Below are positions 25,501 to 36,900 of a DNA stretch of 64,000 nt, one piece after another. The notes under the pieces are model-generated. The model made no database searches. It was given only the letters and a program-made list of their open reading frames with translations, and was not told the origin of the DNA. The DNA is from Hydractinia symbiolongicarpus (taxonomy: Eukaryota; Cnidaria; Hydrozoa; Anthoathecata; Hydractiniidae). How positions within the stretch are numbered: the stretch's first letter is position 1; every line of letters starts with the position of its first letter. Both the position numbers and the translations under genes were made by a program. Where the stretch lies: assembly GCF_029227915.1 (NCBI RefSeq), contig NC_079879.1, forward strand, positions 27,346,501-27,410,500, written 5' to 3'.

Positions 25501-28500
25501 TCCTTGAAACCCTGATAATGCTGGCCAAATTTAATGAAGTGCAATTAGTTAATTAGTCATTGCATCGTTTGTTACTTTATTGTAATGATATGACCAAGCA
25601 CTATGACCAAAATTTTAAAATTTGTTTAATTGGCCTATCAAGACAGGCCCTTAGCACTTATAAAAGTCTCAAAACATTTATTAGGAAACCACAGTGTGTT
25701 GTCGTATTCTTGCAGCAAAGGGAGAGGGCTTGTAAGATAACATGTGCCTAAAAGACTTAAAACACTTCTTATGTAAGTAGGCAAAAAAATAAACCTTCAA
25801 GTTCTTCTCTAGTGCGAGCCCTACTGTCTGTAATTTCTCTTACAACCGGTTGTAACCTTGAATCCAAAACTCTACGATGTTCTTCTAAGAAATCTTCTCT
25901 TGTTGTGTAATTCATGTCAAAGTAAACCTGCATCTTGACTGTATCTAGTGAGGGAGAATCCTTTTCAAGCAGTCTGAAAACACATGTCTAAAATATAAAG
26001 CACAAAACATATAGAAAACAGAGAAGAAAAGTTCATAAATGTCTTTAGCTAATCCTATTCGAGCAAATGGTTGCATATTGCAAATTACACAATCTTCATG
26101 CAGCAACTTTCTTCTCAAATTCAGTGCTAACCATAAAAAATTATTTCATTGTTGTTCTGGTGATTTGCATAGAGACTAAACCCAAATGTGTACTTTAAGG
26201 GTCAATGTTGTCATATGAGGAAACACAAATAAAAGTATCAAAAATAATTAAATAGGTAAATTCAAACCTTGATTAGCTTTTCAACATCAGCCTTTGTTAA
26301 AGTTCTATCAACATTGAAACCATTATCTGGATCAAGAACAACAGCTTTTACCTAAGAAAGTGGAATAGTGCCATGAGTTTTTCTTTGTCTTTATATTCTT
26401 TGAGCTATCCCTATCCCTGGTAGACTTTATGCCTATAAAGCACTGACATATTGCCAAATGCATAAATAAACATGGTATATCTTTCCAATACAAACATGAA
26501 TTATTTTTATTCAAGTTGCATATTTTTTAAATTTAAAGTGCCCCTCGCAAGCAAATGTACACAAGTATAGGAGTATGGGTCCATTAAATGCTGAGTACAG
26601 TGTAAGATGAGTACAAGTAATCCGCGAGTATACTACTCCATACCCTCGAGTATAGCCTTTTGCACATGCGAGTACAATAAGTGAATGATTTGTGAATACG
26701 TGTGCGAGTATAAAATAGAAAACGAGAATTCGTCGTAGCATAATTTTTATCAATAGCTAACATTTGTATGCTACCTTAGACATTGTGGAAACTTTTACTT
26801 CGTATTCCCGTGGTAAGAAATAACATTTTATTTACATTATTTTTTTATGTTGTATAGTTACTCGCGATTGGCACTGTATGTAATTAAATTTAGAAAAAAA
26901 CTTCACATATACAAAAAATGTTTGCCATGCATCTGTGTCTCTGTGAGAAATGCGGATTAGAATATGGTTCACAAAGTCTAAAGGCCACATTAAGCCAATT
27001 TCAATAAATGCTGCTAGTTTATTGAAATCATTGATGAAGATACAGCAATTTCCAATGTGACAGATGATTATGGCTACTTCACTAAGGAAATAAAAGAGAA
27101 TAAAAAAGAAAAAAACTTTCAAAAAAGAGAAGAAAATCACGTAAGAAAACAGTTTTGTATCCGTTTGTTCAGTTAGAAGTGCTGGACAATGGAGATCATT
27201 TCCTTTAAAGTCAAAATTTTGATGATGTTTTGTTTTATGTTGAGCAGAACGATTTGCCGTCTTTTTATTAATATATGTTTTTTGTTGCTCAAATCTTTGT
27301 TCATGATGTTTATTTTATGTTCTTGTTTTACTAAAACTGTTAGTTTTCATTGTCAGTTTGCATTCAAATATTTTCACCTTTGTTTTTCACAAATTAGGGC
27401 TAAATTTATTGAACAATAATCATATAACTCAACAGAGTGAAATTTTGTACAAGTATAGTTTGTAAAAGAGGTTCAATTTATCGCTTATATTTGTTTCTGT
27501 GAAGCAATATAAACAAAAAACTGTTGTTTTTTAGTTCTTATCTTCCATATATGTATTTACTGTTAAAGTTTTAGTTTTTAATTATGTTACAATCGATTAA
27601 AAAATATTTGCACAACATATAAATATATATTTACAGAATGGGAGAAGGATCTTCCGAAACGTCGCCTTCTAAACTATCATTTATAAATAATGAACAGATA
27701 AAAAACGAAACAATATCTTCAATAGTTAAGTTTATCTTGCCAAAATATTAAAATTTCAATTATCACAAAAGTTTTCTCACAATTGTTTATTTAATTTGTG
27801 AATTCAAATGGGTAGCAGAAATTTATTTAAATATTGGAAGGTTGCAACTGTTAGGTGTTGTTGCGTAGATGCTATTATTATTGATTTTTGATAACTCTTT
27901 TTTGTATTTGTATGTATTCATTTTCCTTTGATGTAGCTGAAAAAGTTATGCCTAAATGGTTAATCAACAAATTTAACGTGGTAACGCCAATAACATTAAA
28001 ATATATTAAATCAATGCAGCCATTACAATACACTTAAAACTTTGAGCCATATAACTTGGAAACAAGGTGACGTCAGTGATTTTTACCACGCAGGTACCTT
28101 AGGATCAATGTTGATAAGTTTACCAAACCTTGGTGCTCGAAACCGTTTAAAGGGTTAAGGAAAAGGTAATGCTGTAGAGGTAATGATAGAGTGGAAGTTG
28201 GTTAATCCAGTGATGAAAGTTATTAAAAGTACAATTGATAATTTACTAAGAGAAAATATTAGTATAAATAGGATGCAATTTTGTTCTAGGTTGTGCCACC
28301 ATAGATGAAAAATATGTACTCAGACAGTTTCTGAACAAGTACTAAGACAGAGAAAGAATCTCTAGTTTTCTTTTGTGGATTTGAAGAAAGCTTTTGATAG
28401 AGTGCCACATAAACTTATTTAGTGTGCTATAAGAAATCTATGTCTACATAGTTAAGGTGATTTAGTCTATGTACAGCAGTGCTGGAATAACAATACAGTG

Positions 28501-29383
28501 TCAGGAATAACAATACAGAGTTCACAGTTTTAGCCAACCATTGTTTAAATAAATCATTCTTTTGTTACAACGCTCCTATTGAGAACTAAAAAAAAGTACA
28601 ATGTTATGGATTAAGAAGGTTCTGACCATGAAGAAAAGTGGAATAAATTTTTGTGTGAAATGTTTAAAAAAGAAAAGTTACAATTCCTTCACAAATGTTT
28701 TAAGTAGGGTTACAGCCAATAACAAAATAAATTTTCATGCTGCAAGGTCACTTATTTCTTTAGAAAATGATAAATATGTTCATATTGCCTATGGTCAAAG
28801 CCTTATTAAATTTAGTCTGTCGACTTTCTTTTTTTAATACAGAAAATGAACGAATAACTTAAACTGGGAAAATGTTATTTAATTCACTTTTAGTGATTAA
28901 TTTAACAGCTTGAAAAGTGGAAGAAAAAACTAGAGTAGAAAAAGTTGAGAGTAAATGCAACCAAATTTCTAGTCATAATTAGTAGCATTGAAGACAAATG
29001 TGACCGCATAATAATTGGAAAGTGGCCTTGTGGAGTTTGCAGGGAAGGGTTGGTTGTAAAGTTGATTCTTTAATGTAGCTAACTAACCTGTTTTCAGCCT
29101 TGTGAAATTGTTGTTATAAAAATGCGTATGCATGTTAGCAAGGTAGCTAAAGCTATCTCTGTAAATAAAAAGGTTTATTGGGACCGTGGCAATCCGACCT
29201 GTGGTGTGGGATAGAGAATGAGACTTTCTGAAACAATAAGTCAAAACATAAAATATATATATGTTAACTATGTACCATGAACGCAACAAGTGTCTCAGAA
29301 ACAACCTGTCCTTTTCCAGCACATTCTTGTGCAATTTCTCGGATAATATTCTTTATAACGCTTTCCGCTTGCGCTCGAGACAT
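19525..29383 (-). CDS. CFAP206: CFAP206, radial-spoke docking protein of cilia, about 625 aa
   Basis: Fourteen minus-strand exons, all GT-AG and phase-compatible: 29276-29383, 26268-26351, 25795-25987, 25107-25193, 24852-25010, 24582-24674, 23965-24080, 23427-23651, 22095-22181, 21693-21803, 20968-21210, 20472-20612, 19763-19851 and 19525-19666. Together they give 1878 nt, close to the 622 residues of the human protein. The order of conserved blocks matches the family: MSRAQAESVIKNIIREIAQE, VKAVVLDPDNGFN, TVKMQVYFDMNYT, CVLLRSGLGSPTDI, ALQSVFPQTELGTF, VTGIRLFNRECGKGGEG, FCPWSLATYNGLLIPANP, ELIQLLELHKQF, YEWNEWELRRKAL and VYIAGLRG. In ciliates and vertebrates this protein (DUF3508 family) docks radial spoke 2 and an inner dynein arm on doublet microtubules, so the organism makes motile cilia. 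Intron 1 is 2.9 kb and holds an RTE fragment; the other introns are small. Confidence 0.95.
26352..28139. other. CFAP206 intron 1, proximal part
   Basis: No host exon is seen on the CFAP206 strand. 26540-26720 is rich in GAGTA/TACTC motifs. On the plus strand a short frame at 27640-27750 follows TTTACAG and begins MGEGSSETSPSKL; it ends after 36 or so codons and could be chance or a small nested exon. Nothing else is recognisable. Confidence 0.3.
28140..29065 (+). mobile_element. Decayed RTE fragment in CFAP206 intron 1
   Basis: This matches the RTE element at 41772-45215 in two blocks. About 28160-28490 corresponds to 43705-44060 (reverse transcriptase core, including GATTTGAAGAAAGCTTTTGA). 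About 28890-29060 corresponds to 44250-44410 (up to GGAAAGTGGCCTTGTGGAGT, the start of the zinc-finger segment). About 360 bases without similarity lie between them, so the copy is deleted or interrupted as well as frameshifted. It is on the opposite strand to the host gene. Confidence 0.8.
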
Positions 29384-30728
29384 AATATCGAATCTAAATT
29401 TCGTCAGTTCACTCTTATTACCCGTCCATAACAAACACTATTAAGTCTACCATTTTATAACAACAAACCTCTTGGCGATCAAATTAAATGTATTTTATCG
29501 AACGATGGCACTTTCCTGGGTCTTTCAACCCTCTATCCTTCACGAGTTTAAATTTAATAATTTGAAATTTCTCCCTCGTGAGTAAAAAAATTGAACGCAT
29601 TTTTTCCGGTAGCGAATGGGAAAGTGCGTTGAGAATAACACACATGCATTGAGAAGCAAATAAGTAATTTAGATCTTTTTCAAGGAGACAGGAGTTTGCA
29701 TTTGCTGCAACCTCGTTCCAGGGACTTTTGCAAACCCTGGGAACGAAATTGGCGTTTGGCGCAGTAATCGATTACAAAAAGTGTATTGTTATTATACTTT
29801 TTTAATTTTACTACATGTATTATTGGCTAAAATTCTGAGCAAATCGGGTTACTTTTTGGCAAAGTTTTATGGGTTTTCTCGTAAACCTAGAGTACCAAAT
29901 TAAGTACCGTTTAAACAAAGAGGAGATCAAATAACCAAGTTAAGCGATATACTGAAGGTAATTAAAAGTTTGGAATTACTTGGAATTTAATGTTATTTAT
30001 TTGAAGTTTGTTGGAATTGGTGTGGTATTTCAGTCTTAAGGATACATATATTTGCCTCATCACGCTAACCAAATGTTTTGGGTTTTTACTTTTCTTTGTT
30101 GTAATAAAAGAGAGAAAAGGGTTTGGCAAAAAACGGTACCAAACTTTTTTGTACGGTAAATTTCAAGGGGTTTTAAGGAGTTTTTTATTGTGCTTATGTC
30201 ATTTTTACTCTGGAGCGGAACATTCCTTCAATAAAAATAAAACAGCGCTTATAAAGCGAGTGTGTTTATACTTCAGGATATCACGCAACGATGACAATAC
30301 AATTTAAAGTCAGATCAATGTACATCAATAAAATAAACAGAGTTTTAACAATTTGGATTTCTAGTGATGATAAGTAATTTTCTTTTTTTCAATGTTCTTT
30401 AATCCAACTTTTCTCCACGTACAATAGAAACGTAGGGTAAAAAACATTATTTCGTTTTTACCATGTACAGCATAAACGAGTTTGTCATCAATGACATATT
30501 GTTTTGTTAATACAACTTCTGTTGTAGATAAACATAATTCGGCTGACTATGCACATGTTTAAGAATATACACACTCTTCGTCGGTTACATATTTCATATC
30601 AAATTCTTAATATTTGTCACGAACAAAATGATCACTGCTCTGCATATTAATTAACACGAGTTTTGATAACATGGTCGGCAAATTGTAATTATAGTAGGAT
30701 GTTCTGCAAATTTTCACATTAACACCAA
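29384..30728. other. Intergenic, upstream of CFAP206
   Basis: This holds the CFAP206 promoter side and the 3' flank of the small secreted-protein gene. A region at 29690-29750 carries CCTCGTTCCAGGG and CCCTGGGAACGA as a loose inverted pair. No coding frame with splice support was seen. Confidence 0.35.
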
Positions 30729-31720
30729 CTATTTCAGTCTTAATTTTCGCAAGCAGGGAAGGATAGATATGGCTTGAAATAAGCTATAGTAAAAGTAGCG
30801 AGGTTTCGTTAAAAGCATAGTATTCTTCCAACCTAAAAAGAAACACGTGACGGTAAGTCAAAGGGATTAATTTTTACTGATAATCCCTCTCTTAAGTATT
30901 AAAAATTCAAAGATAAAACTAGTGTGATCAAATTAGCATGTTTTGCACATTACACTCCTGGGTGTTTTTTCCCCAGTCGACTTTCGTGTACTTACACGCA
31001 CAGCAAATATACAGACCTGTATATGCTTTATTTGCTTTCCATAATGGTGTCACACAATGCCCTTCGTACCACGCGGTGTTATACATTGCCTCTACGGAAA
31101 CATTCATTCTATTTTGAAGTGAATAACTAAAAATAACAAAAAGTAACGTTATTACACACTCCATATGAGAATAGTAAAAAAAAACACCTCCCAAGAAGAC
31201 CCTTGTTGAACTCTAATTAAGGCTTCAATAAGAAAGTTAAGACTAAAAAAAATGTGGGTGTAGTTTAGAATTTCCAGAGTAGGATCTTTACTACGTTGTA
31301 ATCTCAGATACAATGGACTTGGGGACAAGGTTGACGAGGATACGTGAACGTGGATGGATAATAAGATGAAGCAACTCACATAAAAGTCCCTTTGCAAGGA
31401 TATGTATTGTCGGCTCCTGGAAAGAAAATGAATAAAAATTTGATGGCGGTAGAGGTTGCAATGTCCGTCATCGAAAAACCTACGTGAAAAATGTTTCTTT
31501 GAGGTATCACGTTCGTTCAGAGCTTTTATTTAAAAGAAGTGAAATAATGAAAAAGATTTCTCCCGTCCATGCTCAAAAAGCGACATGTAATACTAAGGGG
31601 AGCAAAGTGAGTCTGTTCTCATTTAAGTTTTATTTTAGACTTAAAAAGGTAAACAATGATACTGCGCTTACCGGTGATGCATGCCAGAAGAGAAAGTAAA
31701 ACAAGCAAGGATTTCATCAT
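30729..31720 (-). CDS. Candidate small secreted cysteine-rich protein, about 106 aa
   Basis: Four predicted minus-strand exons: 31672-31720, 31380-31416, 30996-31126 and 30729-30832. Each has a consensus donor (GTAAGC, GTGAGT, GTAAGT) or pyrimidine-rich acceptor, and the phases 1-2-1 join without a stop to 321 nt. Exon 1 encodes MMKSLLVLLSLLACITG, a clear signal peptide, with possible cleavage near residues 16-18. The mature part has NTYPCKGTF, then WYEGHCVTP, GLYICCACW and a basic tail with LPCLRK, giving about six to seven cysteines. I do not recognise the family. It could be a peptide hormone, a defence or venom-like peptide, or a fragment of a larger extracellular protein. If exon 3 is not spliced at 30996 it reads through to a different C-terminus (CKYTKVDWG and on to a stop). 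The last exon is the weakest call. Confidence 0.5.
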
Positions 31721-33440
31721 TTTTCTACTCTGTCCCTCTCACACGATTTTGACAGATTCATCTTCATAAAACGCACAGCAACCATTTTTAAAGCGTGGTA
31801 TGTTTTTTCACAAAGCTGTTTCGTGTCCGAAGGAAAAGATGGAAGAAAGAGTTCTTTCATCTTACGAAACAGCCACACCCTTTTGAGAACGTGTCTGCGG
31901 TTAGAACAGGAAGTTTTTTTTGCAGCAAAACAAGCTAGGGTCAACAATGATTGTTTGAAAATATTCGGTATGTGTAAAAAACGTAAAAAATAAGGTGAGA
32001 AATATTTTTTTAAATCTTTTTAATTCGCGTACTTATATATACAAAAATATTGATAATTACATAAAAAAAACATAACACATATTTTCAAGTATTAAACCGT
32101 ACATCGAGCAAAAAATCATGTCATAAACCGTGTTTTTGCAAGACTTCATTTCCGACATAAAGACGAAACAAAAACAGTAAACGGGTTGTGAACTTAAAGC
32201 TTATCGTTTATATGGAACCACCTTATTTAGGATAAAAATGTGCAAACCTTTGCAAGTTTAGCAAAATGACGCATAAAAAAACATCACGTGATTCAACTGA
32301 CGTTTGACGTGATTTACAATTTATTATCACGTGTGTAATCGTTCAATATAAAATATAAATACTTTGCGGACTCGCCTGTGAAGGTTAAAGTTGCTTTAAT
32401 ATAAGACAACACTTCTTCAACGAAGCTTGTTATGTTGTTCTATGTTAACATCTCTTAAAAGTAGGACGACTTATACGACGACAAAAATTGTTCAAAATAA
32501 ATGGTACATATTTCAGTTCGAATTTTTGAGGTAACTAGCTAATACTTTTTTTAATAAAATTTGAAGCATTTGGTTTTATTTGCAATAAATGTTAATTCTA
32601 CTCTCAATAGGATGAATAAAAAAAAAAGTCCGGTCTGGTCAAAAATGTAAGATGTCCGGCGTAAATCCTGTCTGGTCGCATAAACAATTCATTGTGAGTA
32701 CGTATAAATATATTACAAGCCGTGGAATTAGAGATATATGTAACTATCACAGCAAACATAAAAACGTGGATAATATTAACTCCGGCTACGGACTGCTTCT
32801 TTTTCCTTCCTTTGAGTGCAACGTAAGACAACTTGACGGACATACCGAACAACTAGCGCTTTCTCATATTTTATACGAAACTATAACAAGGAAATTACAA
32901 ATGCAATCATACAGGTTATAAACATATATAAATTCATAGCATTAATCTACAGTGCTCTGCTTTTGACAGTGCGACGAAACTAACGTGCTTTCTAATCTAC
33001 CCTAAACAACTAATTAATTTCTGCACGAGAACATCTACATTAAAATAATACCCAAAAACGTCTGTCACGCAAAACAGTACTGCAATGCGGTATAAAAAGG
33101 ACGCGTCACCAACTAGTTTCATTAAAAATACATTTGCTAAAAATTCGATTACTAGTAGCCCTTTAAAAAGTTGATTGACCAAAACATGCTCGCAGATACG
33201 TCACAAACTTTAATATTTATAACACCATAGCGAATGTCATATTACGAACTATGAAACTTGAAAGCAAGAATAATCCTGTTTTACATTTTCACCGCATTAC
33301 GCATAAAAAGTGCAGAATAGTTTACGCACAGATTAAATTGCGCTGCTGCCAAAACAATTGATTGGTTGGTACTTACAAAAATTGCGCCTATGAATTGTCG
33401 AAAACAAGAACAGTAACTACATTGTCGCAAACTATAAATT
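31721..33440. other. Intergenic, upstream of the secreted-protein gene
   Basis: No gene is recognised. A cluster of CACGTG or CACGTG-like sites lies at about 32284-32335 (ATCACGTGAT, GACGTGAT, ATCACGTGTG). It is 560-620 bases upstream of the secreted-protein start and could bind bHLH or bZIP factors. Apparent frames here have poor codon structure. Confidence 0.3.
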
Positions 33441-33479
33441 CATTAAGGCGGCCGACAAATCGGGACAACACAGGTCGCA

Positions 33480-33835
33480 AACATTTGTTGGCCAACATGC
33501 TGTCTCAATTTGCGGTAGCTAGGAACATGTTGGCAAAAAAAAGGTACAGAATTATTTTTTTAATAAATGTTGGCCAAAATTATTGGTATGATTTGCTATA
33601 CCCACCAGTATGTTGGCCAACAATTTGACAAAATTTTAAAATTTCGAACGTCTTTTCGAATACTTTATCATTTTCGAAAGTTCCTGTTTAAAAGTATATG
33701 ATGTATGTGGGAAAAAAAAAGAAATATGTTGGTATGTTTACCAACATGTTCTCAATGTTTTTATACGGTATGACAAATCGTACCATGTTGGCTGACATGT
33801 TGACAAAAATGTTGGCAAACATGTCTTGATTTGCC
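33480..33835. repeat. Cluster of TGTTGGCCAACA-like motifs
   Basis: About ten copies of ATGTTGGC, GTTGGCCAACA or the reverse form occur in 355 bases, for example near 33487, 33525, 33570, 33611, 33729, 33739, 33786, 33798 and 33810. The two ends are loosely inverted relative to each other (AAATCGGGACA on the left, TGTCTTGATTTG on the right). It is probably a foldback or MITE-type repeat. It lies just downstream of the ARHGAP19-type stop codon. Confidence 0.55.
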
Positions 33836-33940
33836 ATTGCAAAAATCGATGAATGCGATGAAACAAAACGAAACAAACCATTATCCTCAGATGTTTTACA
33901 AAACTCGAAAACCACATTTTATCGAAAAAATTTTAGTGAA

Positions 33941-36900
33941 TCAAAGCTTAGTATGCAACTCCGACACTGTTCGAGTGGTATACATTCGCACAATATCATC
34001 AGTGTGTGCCACGTGTACCGTGCCGTAAGATGATCTGATCTTCCGTTGATCATGCGAGAGAATAATAGCATTTTGAAAATCAATTGGACAGCATTTCTGT
34101 AATGAATTACCTGGTTTTAATGGCTTTTTCGTTGATTCGTTAGCACTTTGTTCTTTTCGCCCGACATTGTCACCAAAAACCTTATCAAGGCTCGTGCTAT
34201 TGCTGTCTTTAACAGACAAACACATCATTTTATCAAGATTATTAGTAATATCACTCAATGGTTGTTTTAAGTCATTATCAATAACCTTCTTGGACACAGA
34301 CTGCTTGGTTATATTGCAATGTTTTAAATTGAATGGTTTTCCAATGACAGGCATAGCTCGACTTTCCGACTTCATATCAAATTTTGACTTCAGGAATGTA
34401 CTCCGATGTGGAGTTACAACGAAGTTCATTTCTTCGCTCTTCTTCCGAACACTTGGATATAATGTCTTTTTTATCACAGGAGTAGTTTTCTTAGGTGTAT
34501 CGTTAAACGCAAAATTAACAATTCCCGAACTTTTCGCTTCTCCAAATGTGAAACTTATTGGACGATCTTTATGTCGTAATTGATTTAAATCCTTTTTGAA
34601 GTCCTTCGAGTCACATCGCAACGGACTTTCGCCTGTAAAGGACAACTTTCTAACATTATCATCATCTCCGTCAAAGGAAGTACGACGTTGTATACTCGAC
34701 AAACCTGGCGTGCTAACCGATTTTTTCAAAGCCTTTAAAGCTTTTCCACCCGGGAGGCGATAACTACGAAAAGCGTTGTGTCCTCTTTGTAAGGAACTAC
34801 TGCTGTTTTTACGACTAAGTCTAGCGTCTGGTGTGCTAGGTTTCGCTTGTTTCGGTTTAAAGATTTCAACACTTCGCCTACGAAGTCTTTTGAGACATTG
34901 CTTCATTCTAGCACCGGGAGTACTTGGTGTATTCGTCACATTACTACTGCTGCCAGATATCTCAACGCAATCATTGTTTTTTGGAGGCGTGGTAAAAGTT
35001 TTACGAGAACACTCCGGAGTGTTGAGAAACTCTCCATTATTTTGGCGTGATTTTGACATCTTGGGCGTGGACGGACACTTCCGTGAGTTTGACGCCTCTT
35101 CTGATTTTGAAGACGGAATTGGCGTCGACGGACAAAGGTGATTTCGATCTTCTTCAAGTTCTTTCTAAAGTTTTAAAAGCAACAAGAAATAAGAATATTT
35201 AAAAGCTACTAAGTGGTTAATGATGTATTTTCTGTACCTTGACTGATTTTGGTACAAACAGTGGTGTTCCTGGATAACTTTGTTGAAACTAAAACATAAA
35301 ATATAAAACTCAAACCACCTAAGCGCATATTAGAAAAGAATACAATACACAAAATGAACCGCACAAGTTAAATTTATAATGATCACCTGGAAAAACAATG
35401 TGAAATCTATCTGTTATTGATCAAACTCCAATTAATGTTAGATAATAAATAGTAATAGAATCTATTTTTAAATGTTCGCAACAGAACAAAATGTGTCACG
35501 TGAAGACAAAATAAAGTAAATACTTTTTTGATAAATTCATTTTTGACAGGTCCATCTGGCATCTCCATCATCTGTGTATACAACATCATCAAAGCTTCGT
35601 TGGTATGATCTTTGGCTTCACGACGAAACTCTTTACTGTCGATTTGTTGACAAAACGTCTTCTTCATAGGAACTTCAGCGCTCTTCTCCTGCAGGAAACA
35701 AAACAATTTACTTTTTTAGTACAAAAGTAGAAGAAAATAGAGAATTCAATTTTATTTTCCAATTTCCCGACCTTAACAGCATTCCTAGAGTTACAAATTA
35801 TACAGTGATGTAGGTATCAGCTGATGTCAGCAGTGTGGATCTCTCAATAAATCAAGTCATGTAAACAAACAAGACAACACATAAACAAGGAGAGGACAAA
35901 ATCAATCACAGATGCAGATGAAGTACATTTATGTTGTTTACCCAAGTTAAACCAAGTTTAAAATAAATTTTAAACTTTAAAGTTACGAAATATTTTGTTT
36001 ATTTAGCTAACCAGTATTTACACATCTTCAGGAAGCTAACCCTAACCCTATCCCTGTTAATACAGACGGTTTTGCTGAATATAAATATGTGTTTCTTTTG
36101 TTTTGTTATATAAAAAGCTAGACAGCCTCGTGGTTTGCTCGCACGTGTTTGTCATTTTCCTTCTCTGGAGGGAAATTGCTGTTGTCGTGGGTAACGCACA
36201 TTTTTTTTTTCAACAACTCTTTCCTTTTTTATAAAAAAAAACTTGTTCTCAAGATATAAAAAAATCAACAAGAATCAAAATAGCACCAATAACTGTAACA
36301 TGAAATTGCTTGAGAAGTTGGGAAGTAGAAAATAATTTTTTAAAGGTCATCCAAAATTTACACACAAACCATTCCGCTTTTTTCTCATCGAAATCAAGGA
36401 AAATAACTTAGGAATTGTTCACGTTTTTTTGCAATGTCACAAATCCCCGCATATTGGTGAGCAAAACAAAAGTAATCATGACAGCAAAATTCTATTTGTA
36501 ATATATTTTTTTACAGTAAAGTATACTAAGTGTTTTTGATGTTAAAACAGTTTAAACATGTTTCTTCTTCACCATACTTCTATCTATGTAACTCCAGTGA
36601 TAAAACATATTTTGATGACTTCGGTAATATGCAAAGTGTTTTGGGCTTGTAAGGAATTTGTGGATTTTTCATGATATATAGCAGATATGGTTGTTTTATC
36701 TTTTGGTTACAATACCTTTCTTCTAGAATGCCAAATAGTTTTTCATTTATATTGTAAATAACATTTCGAAATCTTGGTCCTATATCAAATATTCGTAATC
36801 TGCTGAATCCTTTTTCAGTATAACCCAAAATTTCATCGTAAAAATTTCTAGAAATCGTTCTAGTTGTTATAAACAACATGTAAAAACTAATCTGAGATTT

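Noticed and set aside
30008-30307. A 99-residue plus-strand frame
   Set aside because: It has no ATG start, no recognisable motif and no splice support, in AT-rich sequence.
31152-31397. A separate 81-residue secreted protein starting MQRDFYVSCF
   Set aside because: It overlaps a short exon and an intron of the better-supported four-exon secreted gene, and its apparent start is not an ATG.
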